From Flavobacteriales bacterium (GTDB taxonomy: Bacteria > Bacteroidota > Bacteroidia > Flavobacteriales > UBA7430), in NCBI GenBank assembly GCA_029247585.1, contig JAQWKY010000095.1, positions 1 to 33,660 of the forward strand: a DNA stretch of 33,660 bases, given 5' to 3'. This document shows, piece after piece, positions 17,078-25,219 of this stretch (the stretch's first letter is position 1; the number at the start of each line of letters is the position of its first letter). The translations under genes and the position numbers were made by a program. The notes under the pieces were generated by a model. That model saw only the letters and a list, made by a program, of their open reading frames with translations, ran no database searches and had not been told where the DNA came from.

Positions 17078-17389
17078 TTAAAACTCTTGTATTACTTCCA
17101 ATAAGGTTCGAAATGCAACAAATTTCCCCCGATACTTTTTTTCGTATTCACTTTTTAATTCTGGGGCAAACTTTTCTTGATATTCATCCAGTTTCGCTTT
17201 GCTTTCACAAGTGTATTGCACGGAATAAGTGCTGCCTCCCATTTCTTCTTTAACCAATACTTTGGTCATTTTTGCAGAAACAAACATATGGGTTTTCATC
17301 ACCTCAGGAATGTGTGTTTCTTTCATCCAATTCAGCCATTCTTGCTCAATAGACTCATCGATGTTTGACGTAACGTTGTAGATAATCAT
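17078..17389 (-). CDS. DUF4286 family protein
   Basis: A 103-residue cytoplasmic protein with the family's opening MIIYNVTSNID, the WLNWMKETHIPEVM block and the SVQYTCESKAKLDEYQ block. The pattern of strands and helices suggests a ferredoxin-like alpha/beta dimer of the kind seen in stress-responsive barrel proteins. No catalytic residues are evident and the function is unknown. It is wedged between the TPR protein (2 bases upstream) and rsmA (no gap downstream). A link with ribosome maturation or the envelope would rest on position only. Confidence 0.8.
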   Translation of the reverse strand: MIIYNVTSNIDESIEQEWLNWMKETHIPEVMKTHMFVSAKMTKVLVKEEMGGSTYSVQYTCESKAKLDEYQEKFAPELKSEYEKKYRGKFVAFRTLLEVIQEF

Positions 17390-17391
17390 AG

Positions 17392-19209
17392 TTATTCTCC
17401 TCTTAAAATTCGATAGCGTTTTCGGGATTCTGATACGTAAAAACTATCTGGGTGCTTGCTTATAATTTCTTGATACAGATTAGAAGCTTGTTCTTTATTT
17501 TCAAAATAGTTTTCTTGCAACTGAGCTTGGGCAAATTTAGCGTCATCTGCTAAAATATCGAAGGAATAGAAGGTAATTATCTGATCTAATAACTCACTTG
17601 CATCTTCAAGCTTTCCTTGTTTTATTTTGATTTCGTATTGTCGAAATAAAGCTTCATCGACTAGGCTGTGTCCTTGGTAATCAATCACAATGGTGTCTAG
17701 TGTGTTGTATGCTTCATTGAGTTTGTTCTGGTAAATTAATAGGTCCGCTCTTGAGAAAATTTCCATAGTCGTGGTGGTGGTATCTAAATTCAGGTTGTCT
17801 TGAATTAAAAGTGACAACTCCATCGCATTATTGGCGATTAACTTAGCGGTTGATTTTTTGAGAACGTCTAATTGAGCTTGCGCCCAATCAAAATCACCTT
17901 GGAAGTATGAAATTTTCGCCCTTCGGTATTTTGCCTCGTGTCCTAGGACGTCATTTTTGTAGGCTTTAACGACTTGGGAATAAGATAGGATTGCCTCCCA
18001 TATTTCATTTTTCAGCAACTGAATGTCTGCCTGAAGTAGTTTGCATTCAGCCAGATCTTCCGCGCGTGCCGCTGAGATTGTTTGAATATCTTCTATGGTG
18101 TTTGAAGCTTGTTCTATGTTGTGTAGTCTGAATGCTTGAATCTCTGCCAAATCTCGAATAAGAAGAAGTGTCTGACTGGTTTTCCCGATTTCATTCAACA
18201 GTTCGACGTAGTTTTTCTCTAAGTCTAGCCAAGCCTCTTGCGTAACAGCTACAGAGTTTTCTAACAGGTCTTTTTTGACAGTAATGGCTGCCAATTGAGC
18301 ATCTAGATAGTAGACGGAGTTCGGACCTATTTTTATAATGTGTTCATAGCAATCGATAGCGACTTCAAAGGCCTTATTTTTTCTGCAGATTGAAGCTAAT
18401 TCAAAGATTTTCTTTTGGTCGAGTTTGAATCTTTGATCGATTGATTTTTCTTGGTCAAAGGCAGCCTCAAAGTTTTTTTCTTGAATAAATAGCCAAATCA
18501 GTAATTCACCCACACTTGCTTCGTTGGACTTTTGTACTCTTTGAATAAGAATCTCTTTTAAAAGCTGATTGTTGTCGTTTTCAGGATCCTTACTAATGGT
18601 TCTACCGATAATGTTTTTTACGTTTTGAAGGTACGCTTTGTTATTGATGACGAGGTCAAGATACGTTTCGTACATCATTTGAAGGTCATTCAGTTGTCCG
18701 TAAATGCGCGCTAAGGAGAACCTATATGTATTTTTTGAAGGGTTCTGTAGGCCTATTTCATAGGCTTTGATGGCATGTTCTAAATAGCCATACTTGGTAA
18801 ATTTTTTAGCTACAACACCCACATATTGATCCTTTAATTTTAGCCTCTCAAAGACTTCATCGAATTTTTTCTTTGCTTTTTTTTCCTCTTCAAGGACTGA
18901 GAAAAGATGGGCAAAATCGATCTGTACGGTAATATTGTTTGTGTATTTTTTACTGTGTTTTTTTATCAATTTTTCGGCTGCCTTCATTTCATCAAGGGCA
19001 AAGTAGCAGTCGAGTAATTTATGGTAATAATTAGCCGATTTATATTTGTTGTAAAGTTTGTTATAGATTTGGCTAGACTTCAGATAATCCCCAGAACTGA
19101 ACAATTGATTTGCTAATTGGACATCGGTACTTGTTTGTCCAATCAGGGTTGTCGAGATGCTAACGCATACGATGATGAGGAGGAATTTATTTTTTAGCAG
19201 ATTCTTCAT
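17392..19209 (-). CDS. Exported tetratricopeptide-repeat protein
   Basis: The 605-residue protein begins with a signal peptide (MKNLLKNKFLLIIVCVSISTTLIGQ) and then consists almost wholly of paired helices with TPR spacing. Examples are ANQLFSSGDYLKSSQIYNKL, the segment around AIKAYEIGLQNPS, and YRRAKISYFQGDFDWAQAQL. The last repeats (ADLLIYQNKLNEAYNTL onward) resemble the BamD/YbgF/CpoB type of envelope TPR. It should lie in the periplasm and act as a scaffold. Its first 23 bases overlap the end of the lipoprotein gene, so the two are probably translated together and may work as partners. I know no assigned function for this family. Confidence 0.8.
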   Translation of the reverse strand: MKNLLKNKFLLIIVCVSISTTLIGQTSTDVQLANQLFSSGDYLKSSQIYNKLYNKYKSANYYHKLLDCYFALDEMKAAEKLIKKHSKKYTNNITVQIDFAHLFSVLEEEKKAKKKFDEVFERLKLKDQYVGVVAKKFTKYGYLEHAIKAYEIGLQNPSKNTYRFSLARIYGQLNDLQMMYETYLDLVINNKAYLQNVKNIIGRTISKDPENDNNQLLKEILIQRVQKSNEASVGELLIWLFIQEKNFEAAFDQEKSIDQRFKLDQKKIFELASICRKNKAFEVAIDCYEHIIKIGPNSVYYLDAQLAAITVKKDLLENSVAVTQEAWLDLEKNYVELLNEIGKTSQTLLLIRDLAEIQAFRLHNIEQASNTIEDIQTISAARAEDLAECKLLQADIQLLKNEIWEAILSYSQVVKAYKNDVLGHEAKYRRAKISYFQGDFDWAQAQLDVLKKSTAKLIANNAMELSLLIQDNLNLDTTTTTMEIFSRADLLIYQNKLNEAYNTLDTIVIDYQGHSLVDEALFRQYEIKIKQGKLEDASELLDQIITFYSFDILADDAKFAQAQLQENYFENKEQASNLYQEIISKHPDSFYVSESRKRYRILRGE

Positions 19210-19759
19210 CGCGACTTTCTATAGCATCTAATTGTGTGAGAATACCTTGCAGTTTGAATTCTAACGAATCAAGTTTGTATAAGCATTTGGAGTACGTTTC
19301 GTTCAGATTATCGGATAGTGTCTTTAGTCCAGCAAGTGCTTTTTGCTCATCTGTGAAATATACTTTGAATTCTTTTTTATTGAGATGCCTGTGTAATAAG
19401 TCATCTTTTAAAGCCTGTATTTGGTGTTTGGAATATTCGTAAGCTTGATGAACAGAGTCTACTTTTTCACTGAAACTATTTAGGGATAAATAAATTTTTT
19501 CGTAAGCGACTTTGTCATGGTGCAACCATTGCTTTTGAAAACGATTCAGATTTTTACTTTCAAACAAATGCATTCTATGTTTTGCTTTTTGAACATAGGA
19601 ATCGACTTTGTTGTTGTCTATAGAGTCAATTTGAGCTTGTTGCAGAACAAGCATAGAATCGAGAAGATCTGTATTTCTTAATTCATTATTAATGTTAATT
19701 TCTCGGCATGAAGAAAGTAGAATTGTGATGACAGATATGTAAAAAATATATTTAATCAT
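19187..19759 (-). CDS. Coiled-coil lipoprotein of unknown function
   Basis: A 190-residue protein with a lipoprotein signal (MIKYIFYISVITILLSSC, Cys18). The mature part is highly charged and almost entirely helical, with heptad-like stretches (SMLVLQQAQIDSIDNNKV, QAYEYSKHQIQALKDDLL and the final KLDSLEFKLQGILTQLDAIE). It should be tethered to a membrane facing the periplasm. It starts 33 bases after serS ends and overlaps the TPR gene by 23 bases. The lipoprotein-plus-TPR pair inside a translation gene cluster suggests a shared envelope role. No domain is recognised. Confidence 0.7.
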   Translation of the reverse strand: MIKYIFYISVITILLSSCREININNELRNTDLLDSMLVLQQAQIDSIDNNKVDSYVQKAKHRMHLFESKNLNRFQKQWLHHDKVAYEKIYLSLNSFSEKVDSVHQAYEYSKHQIQALKDDLLHRHLNKKEFKVYFTDEQKALAGLKTLSDNLNETYSKCLYKLDSLEFKLQGILTQLDAIESRDEESAKK

Positions 19760-19792
19760 GATAAGAACCCCGAGATGTTTACCCCGGTTAAG

Positions 19793-21064
19793 TTATTCGA
19801 TTTTATCGAAACCGCAATACGGAATTAGTACTTCAGGAATATGGATTCCATCTGCGCCTTGATAATTTTCAATGATGGCAGCTAAGACTCTAGGGAGCGC
19901 CAGAGAAGAACCATTTAAACTATGACAAAGTTTGGTTTTTTTGTCTTCGTCTCGGTAGCGTAATTTCAGCCTGTTGGTTTGATAGCTTTCAAAATTTGAA
20001 ACCGAACTTACTTCCAACCACTTCTCTTGTGCGGCAGAATAAACCTCGAAATCATATGTTAAAGAAGAGGTGAAACTTATATCCCCTCCACACAATTGTA
20101 GAATTCGGAAGGGCAGTTTGAGCTCACGTAAAATAGATGCAACGTGAGCGACCATTTCGTCCAGAGTTTTATAGGATTCATCCGGATGTTGAATTTGTAC
20201 AATTTCAATTTTATCAAATTGATGCAACCTATTTAAACCTCTAACATCTTTACCATAAGACCCAGCTTCTCTTCGAAAACAAGGAGTATAAGCAGTACAC
20301 TTTATTGGTAAATCTTCTTTTTTGAGGATTACATTTCTGAAGATGTTGGTAACAGGAACTTCAGCGGTAGGAATCAAATATAAGTTGTCTTCCGTAACGT
20401 GATACATTTGCCCTTCTTTGTCAGGTAATTGCCCGGTGCCGAAACCTGAAGCTTCGTTAACCATATGGGGCGGCATGACTTCTTCGTAGCCAGCGTCTAT
20501 ATTTTTGTCTAGGAAATAGTTGATTAAGGCACGCTGAAGTTTTGCTCCTTTCCCTCTGTATACTGGGAATCCAGCGCCTGTAATTTTTACTCCCAACTCA
20601 AAATCGATGATGTTCTTTTCAGCAACGAGCTCCCAATGAGGTTTTGCATGGTTACCTAAATCAGGAAATTCACCTTCTTGACTGATGACTTTGTTATCTT
20701 CGTCTGAGTTGCCTGCAGGAACAGAATCATGAGGAATGTTTGGAATTTGAACAAGTTTTTCATGCAGTGAGTCTTGAGTGTCGGATAGCAACTGATTCAG
20801 TTGTTTTGACTTTTCTTTTAACTCGGCAGTTAGTGCTTTTTTTGCATTAGCCTCTTCAGAATTTCCTGATTTGTATAACATCCCGATTTCTTTCGAAAGT
20901 TTGTTGGATTCTGCCAGGGTATCGTCATGCTCCGCTTGTGTTTGACGTCTTTTTTCGTCCAACAAAATGAGCTCTTCTATGATGCTCTTTGCATCGAAGT
21001 TTTTTACAGCCAATCTTGCAATGACGTCTTCTTTATGTTCTCTGAGGTAAGCAACTTGTAACAT
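19793..21064 (-). CDS. serS: Seryl-tRNA synthetase
   Basis: The 423-residue class II synthetase charges tRNA-Ser (and tRNA-Sec where present). An N-terminal antiparallel coiled coil (about 25-105, rich in Glu/Lys/Leu) grips the long variable arm. Motif 2 is visible as CFRREAGSYGKDVRGLNRLHQF, and motif 3 as LNGSSLALPRVLAAIIENYQ. The IPTAEVPVTN segment belongs to the serine pocket. Its length is normal. A -7 element lies 19 bases upstream, so it appears to head the minus-strand cluster running towards mgtE. Confidence 0.97.
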   Translation of the reverse strand: MLQVAYLREHKEDVIARLAVKNFDAKSIIEELILLDEKRRQTQAEHDDTLAESNKLSKEIGMLYKSGNSEEANAKKALTAELKEKSKQLNQLLSDTQDSLHEKLVQIPNIPHDSVPAGNSDEDNKVISQEGEFPDLGNHAKPHWELVAEKNIIDFELGVKITGAGFPVYRGKGAKLQRALINYFLDKNIDAGYEEVMPPHMVNEASGFGTGQLPDKEGQMYHVTEDNLYLIPTAEVPVTNIFRNVILKKEDLPIKCTAYTPCFRREAGSYGKDVRGLNRLHQFDKIEIVQIQHPDESYKTLDEMVAHVASILRELKLPFRILQLCGGDISFTSSLTYDFEVYSAAQEKWLEVSSVSNFESYQTNRLKLRYRDEDKKTKLCHSLNGSSLALPRVLAAIIENYQGADGIHIPEVLIPYCGFDKIE

Positions 21065-21083
21065 ATTCTAAACTTTAAGAAAA

Positions 21084-21091
21084 CAAAAGTA
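21084..21091 (-). promoter_or_regulatory. -7 element for serS
   Basis: On the minus strand TACTTTTG matches TAnnTTTG exactly and ends 19 bases before the serS ATG at 21064. There is no obvious -33 TTG. Confidence 0.45.
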
Positions 21092-21131
21092 AGATATTAC
21101 ACGGAAACAGGTTGTAAGCTACTGTGAAACT

Positions 21132-21722
21132 TTACGGATTAATGGTGGTTTCAGTTCTTATTCGTTTGTAAAACAACTTCCCATTCCAAAGTAAGGCAAA
21201 TAAGAAATACACAATTTCGAATACACCATAACTAGGGAAAGGTAACAGTAACAAAGAGCTAAGTAACATGCAGCAACCAATAATCATAGAAAACATTCCT
21301 TTTCGGATGTATTTTTTAGATCGAAGAACGCCAAAATAAAAAATAAACAAGTTGTAGCTTAAAAAGAAACAGGTTGCTGATATTCTGTGGATTAAGGTCT
21401 TGTCCATAGGGAATATGGCGGTAATAATAAGTCCTAAAAATGAAATGATCAATAGGAAATCTAGGATTTGTTTGCCAGATGAAGCTCCAAAGTAATTTGG
21501 AATAGATTTTTTGGCATTCAAATACAGGGCAAAGGAAATGACAATTAGGGATGCATTCCAATACCATGCTGTTAACTCCGAAACACCAAAATAGGATAGG
21601 GGCTTGATTATTGGATTAAATTCAGGAATCAGATACCAACATACGAATGGGGAAGTAACTCCGAGAGCTAAAGAAAATATCAAATAAATTCTTCTCCAAA
21701 ATCGTGCTTTTCTAATACTCAA
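21132..21722 (-). CDS. DUF998-like integral membrane protein
   Basis: The 196-residue protein is made mostly of hydrophobic segments, about six transmembrane helices. These include LIFSLALGVTSPFVCWYLIP, LIVISFALYLNA, FLLIISFLGLIITAIFP, ISATCFFLSYNLFIFYFGVL, MIIGCCMLLSSLLLLPF and YFLFALLWNG. The PLSYFGVSE and IFPMDK...IHRISA motifs match the DUF998 type of seven- or six-helix membrane proteins, whose function is unknown. It stands 67 bases after the serS start on the same strand, with its own possible transcript. Confidence 0.65.
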   Translation of the reverse strand: MSIRKARFWRRIYLIFSLALGVTSPFVCWYLIPEFNPIIKPLSYFGVSELTAWYWNASLIVISFALYLNAKKSIPNYFGASSGKQILDFLLIISFLGLIITAIFPMDKTLIHRISATCFFLSYNLFIFYFGVLRSKKYIRKGMFSMIIGCCMLLSSLLLLPFPSYGVFEIVYFLFALLWNGKLFYKRIRTETTINP

Positions 21723-21811
21723 ATCTGATGGTTTTTAGTAAACATTAAGATAAGTAAAAAATGGAGAAGGTAACAGAGACCATGAAAAATTAATCGACAA
21801 AAACTTTGAGT

Positions 21812-22498
21812 TTAGCTATTTATATTCAATTTAAAACCTACCCCTCTAATATTTTCAATATCAATATTTTCATCTTTTTTGAGATACTTTCGCAGTCTAG
21901 ATATGAATACATCCAAACTCCGACCCAAGAAGTAGTCATTTTTACCCCATAAATTGAGTAAAATATTTTCGCGTTTGATGATCGTATTTTCCTTTTGAGA
22001 TAGAAGTGACAAAAGTTTTGTTTCTTTCAGAGTAAGTTGTCTTTCATCTTTTCCAAAACTCAATTTTTGTTCTCTTACATCCAACTGGTATGAACCAATG
22101 GTATAAAAGTCGTTAGGCTCTTTTCGAACATCTTTTCTTCTTAAAAATATTTCTATTTTGAGACAAAGCTCTTCTATATTGAAAGGCTTAGTCATGTAAT
22201 CGTCACCACCCAACTTTAAGCCTTCTAATTTATCCTCTTGCATGGACCGTGCTGTGAGGAAAATGATAGGAATTTGTTTGTTTTCAAGTCTTATTTTTTT
22301 TGCCAATTCGAACCCATCCATTTCGGGAAGCATGACATCAAAAACGCAGATGTCAAAAAGATCTGTTTTAAAAGTTTCGAAAGCCTTTTTACCTGTCTCG
22401 CAAAAGAGAACTTCATAGCCTCTTTTTTCAAGTTGATCACGTGTAACAAAACTTAAACTTAGGTCATCTTCTACGTATAAGATTTTAGCCATTTTCAC
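21812..22498 (-). CDS. OmpR/PhoB-family response regulator (RprY-like)
   Basis: The 228-residue protein has an N-terminal receiver domain. It holds the acidic pair in YVEDD (10-12 region), phosphoacceptor Asp54 in VFDVMLPEMDGFEL, the conserved Thr in FLTARS and Lys in MTKPFN. A winged-helix DNA-binding domain follows (from about 130), ending DVFISRLRKYLKKDENIDIENIRGVGFKLN. The coordinates use a GTG start whose last two bases form the TGA of the sensor gene; an ATG two codons on (22492) is equally possible. It is the DNA-binding partner of the histidine kinase just upstream. The pair resembles RprXY of Bacteroides in layout. Confidence 0.92.
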   Translation of the reverse strand: MKMAKILYVEDDLSLSFVTRDQLEKRGYEVLFCETGKKAFETFKTDLFDICVFDVMLPEMDGFELAKKIRLENKQIPIIFLTARSMQEDKLEGLKLGGDDYMTKPFNIEELCLKIEIFLRRKDVRKEPNDFYTIGSYQLDVREQKLSFGKDERQLTLKETKLLSLLSQKENTIIKRENILLNLWGKNDYFLGRSLDVFISRLRKYLKKDENIDIENIRGVGFKLNINS

Positions 22499-23757
22499 TT
22501 CTTTATTTTGAAAATAATACTTGTTCCTTCTCCTACTGTACTTTCAATTTCCCAATGCCAGTCATGAGCTTTACAGACTTGATTAACGTAATACAAGCCT
22601 AAACCAAAACCTTTTACATTGTGAACCTTGCCTGTGGGAACTCTGTAAAACTTTTTTTTCACTTCAGCAATATGTTCGTCAGCAATACCAATTCCGTTAT
22701 CTGTGATACTCAAGTGCAAAAACCTTTCCATTTGTCTCGTTTCTATCCTGATTTTTGGTTTTTCGTTGGAATACTTCAGTGCATTGTCAATAACGTTATA
22801 GATGATATTGGTCAGGTGAAGTTTATCACAGCAAACTATATCGTCATCCACAGCTAAACTTGTCGTAAGTTCTCCGTGTTGTTTGGTCAATTTAATTTCA
22901 ACACTGCTAGCGATTGACTTTATAGATTCATGTAGGCTAATTTTTTCTTTTTTCAGTTCAATGTCAGCACGTTCCATCTCGGTAATTTGTAGTACTTTTT
23001 CAACTTGCCTGTTGAGTCTTTCGTTCTGCTCCTTAATGATTTGAGAATAGTTCGATAACTCTTTTTTATTTTTTACAACTTCATCATCGAGCAAGGCATC
23101 AGAAGCGATAAGAATGGTGGAAATAGGCGTTTTGAACTCATGAGTCATGTTGTTTATAAACTCTTTTTGGAGTTCTGACAAACGTTTTTGTTTAAGGATG
23201 ATATTTAGAGCATGGACAAAGAATATAACGGTTAAAAAGAGTAAGCCAGAAAAGAAGATCCAGAGTTGATTACCAGCAATTAAGTAGGAGGTTTGCTTCG
23301 GGAAATTTATTCCGAAATAGTAAATGAACTCATCGTATTTTGGGAGATTACCAGCACGAATTTTTGTTTCTTTTTCTTGGAATGAAACATATGCTCCGTA
23401 AACCATTTTTTCACTAGCACAATCATAGATGGCATATTCATAGTCGGTTTGAATATTCATTTTGTCAAATTCGTCGCGCAAGTACAATTCCAAAATGTTT
23501 GCATCTATAGCTTCCCTAATATTTACGATGTAGTAGTCAGAAGAGATTTGCTTAACCGTTTTGGTTGCTGGAGAATCCATTAGATTGTATTCAGAAATTC
23601 GCTCAGCAACTCTTTTTAAGGAAATAAAGACCCCTTCTTGAAACTGTTTTTGTTGCAAATTTAACGCTTGATTGATCCAATATATTTGCACACTAATCAC
23701 TCCCGCAATTGCGACGCTTCCCAATATGGCAATATTACGAATGGCTCGGTTTTTCAA
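22495..23757 (-). CDS. Membrane sensor histidine kinase (RprX-like)
   Basis: The 420-residue protein has two transmembrane segments (about 8-28 and 166-187) enclosing a ~135-residue periplasmic sensor region. The cytoplasmic part has the HisKA dimerisation box with His206 (NNMTHEFKTPIST). The ATPase domain has an N box (NIIYNVIDNALKYS), a G1 box (ITDNGIGIA) and a G2 box (GFGLGLYYV). It autophosphorylates on His206 and passes the phosphate to the regulator encoded directly downstream. The stop and the regulator's GTG start overlap. The signal is not apparent from the sequence. The GHKL and HisKA motifs look intact, so the kinase should be active. Confidence 0.93.
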   Translation of the reverse strand: MKNRAIRNIAILGSVAIAGVISVQIYWINQALNLQQKQFQEGVFISLKRVAERISEYNLMDSPATKTVKQISSDYYIVNIREAIDANILELYLRDEFDKMNIQTDYEYAIYDCASEKMVYGAYVSFQEKETKIRAGNLPKYDEFIYYFGINFPKQTSYLIAGNQLWIFFSGLLFLTVIFFVHALNIILKQKRLSELQKEFINNMTHEFKTPISTILIASDALLDDEVVKNKKELSNYSQIIKEQNERLNRQVEKVLQITEMERADIELKKEKISLHESIKSIASSVEIKLTKQHGELTTSLAVDDDIVCCDKLHLTNIIYNVIDNALKYSNEKPKIRIETRQMERFLHLSITDNGIGIADEHIAEVKKKFYRVPTGKVHNVKGFGLGLYYVNQVCKAHDWHWEIESTVGEGTSIIFKIKK

Positions 23758-23822
23758 GGTATGGTTTTAAATAGTGGCTCGTCTGTATGAAAACGATAGT
23801 ACTGATTTTTTTATTGTACGGA

Positions 23823-25001
23823 TTATTTGAAAGCATTTAGGCCCGTAATGTCTAGTCCTGTAATTAATAAGTGAATATCGTGTGTTCCCTCATAGGTAAT
23901 TACCGACTCTAAGTTCATCATATGACGCATGATTGGATATTCTCCTGTGATGCCCATTGCTCCTAACACCTGACGGGCCTCTCTGGCAATTGTCATTGCC
24001 ATGTCTACATTGTTTCTTTTGGCCATGGAAATTTGTGCTGAAGTAGCTTGGTTTTGATTGCGAAGTTGCCCCAAACGATAAGTTAGCAATTGTGCTTTTG
24101 TGATTTCGGTAATCATTTCTGCTAGTTTTTTTTGTTGCATTTGGAAGGCGCCAATAGGTTTGTCAAATTGTATGCGTTCTTTCGCATACCTCAAGGCAGT
24201 ATCGTAACAATCCATAGCTGCTCCTATAGCTCCCCATGCAATCCCAAATCGGGCAGAATCTAAGCACCCTAGGGGAGCTCCCAAACCACTTTTGTTGGGA
24301 AGTAGATTTTCTTTGGGAACCTTTACATTGTCAAAGACCAATTCACCCGTGGATGATGCTCTAAGAGACCATTTGTTGTGTGTTTCAGGCGTGCTGAATC
24401 CTTCCATCCCACGCTCCACAATTAAACCGTGTATTCGACCCTCCTCATTTTTCGCCCAAACAATCGCTATATCCGCAAAGGGAGCGTTAGATATCCACAT
24501 TTTAGATCCATTTAAAAGAAAGTGGTCGTCCATTTCTTTAAAATGAGTTTCCATGCCATTGGGGTTTGATCCGTAATTGGGTTCTGTGAGACCGAAACAG
24601 CCAATGAGATCCCCTTTAGCGAGTTTTGGAAGGTATTTTTTTCTTTGTATTTCGTCACCGTATTTGTAAATCGGGTACATAACTAGGGAAGATTGAACCG
24701 AGGCAGTAGATCGAATTCCAGAGTCGCCTCTTTCTAGTTCCTGCATAATGAGCCCGTAGGAGATTTGGTCCAATCCGGCTCCGCCATATTCTGCTGGGAT
24801 GTAGGGACCAAAAGCACCAATTTCTCCAAGCTCTGGAATAATTTGTTTCGGGAATTTTGCTCTTTGGCAACATTCCTCGATGATTGGTGATATGGAACGT
24901 TTTACCCATTCTCGGGCTGCATCACGAACCAAGATGTGTTCTTCAGTCAGTAAGTCATCTAAATGGTAATAATCTGGCGCTTGAAACAAATCTGTTATCA
25001 T
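23823..25001 (-). CDS. Acyl-CoA dehydrogenase, glutaryl-CoA dehydrogenase-like
   Basis: The 392-residue flavoprotein has the full acyl-CoA dehydrogenase fold. The FAD/substrate signatures are FGLTEPNYGSNP, KMWISNAPFADIAIVWAK and RIQFDKPIGAFQMQQKKLAEM. The catalytic base is Glu371 in TYEGTHDIH. The SVQSSLVMYPIYKYG and NKWSLRASSTGEL segments are those of glutaryl-CoA dehydrogenases, which oxidise and decarboxylate glutaryl-CoA to crotonyl-CoA in lysine/tryptophan breakdown. In Bacteroidota, paralogues with this look may act on other acyl-CoAs, so the substrate is not certain. It stands alone, separated from the divergent DUF4271 gene by 218 bases with inverted repeats. Confidence 0.88.
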   Translation of the reverse strand: MITDLFQAPDYYHLDDLLTEEHILVRDAAREWVKRSISPIIEECCQRAKFPKQIIPELGEIGAFGPYIPAEYGGAGLDQISYGLIMQELERGDSGIRSTASVQSSLVMYPIYKYGDEIQRKKYLPKLAKGDLIGCFGLTEPNYGSNPNGMETHFKEMDDHFLLNGSKMWISNAPFADIAIVWAKNEEGRIHGLIVERGMEGFSTPETHNKWSLRASSTGELVFDNVKVPKENLLPNKSGLGAPLGCLDSARFGIAWGAIGAAMDCYDTALRYAKERIQFDKPIGAFQMQQKKLAEMITEITKAQLLTYRLGQLRNQNQATSAQISMAKRNNVDMAMTIAREARQVLGAMGITGEYPIMRHMMNLESVITYEGTHDIHLLITGLDITGLNAFK

Positions 25002-25069
25002 AGGTTTATGTTAGATAGTTAAATTGAATGAATTTATTATAATTGGATACTAATTTAGTGATTTGATTT

Positions 25070-25100
25070 TTTGTTTCCGCGCATACGACCAGGAAACAAA
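25070..25100 (+). repeat. 9-bp perfect inverted repeat in a divergent intergenic region
   Basis: TTTGTTTCC (25070-25078) and GGAAACAAA (25092-25100) are exact reverse complements around a 13-base spacer. It lies 68 bases upstream of the acyl-CoA dehydrogenase start. No T-run follows on either strand, so it is more likely a protein-binding site than a terminator. A second short palindrome, CCAATAATTGG, lies at 25112-25122. Confidence 0.45.
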
Positions 25101-25206
25101 TGAATATTAATCCAATAATTGGTCCACAATTCATTAACGATTTCTGAATTAAAATAAACCCGGTTTAATAATTACAAATAGATTAAGTTTTTTTAGCCTC
25201 TTTTTT

Positions 25207-25214
25207 TAGATTTG
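25207..25214 (+). promoter_or_regulatory. -7 element directly ahead of the DUF4271 gene
   Basis: TAGATTTG matches TAnnTTTG exactly and ends only 5 bases before the first ATG (25220). Transcription would start at or just before that ATG. The mRNA may therefore be leaderless, or translation may begin at the second in-frame ATG (25229). Confidence 0.45.
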
Positions 25215-25219
25215 TTCAA

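Noticed and set aside
19760-19792. CGGGGTAAACATCTCGGGGTT near-repeat between serS and the lipoprotein
   Set aside because: It is a short direct repeat of CGGGGT, not an inverted one; no hairpin with T-run forms, so no terminator or attenuator is claimed.
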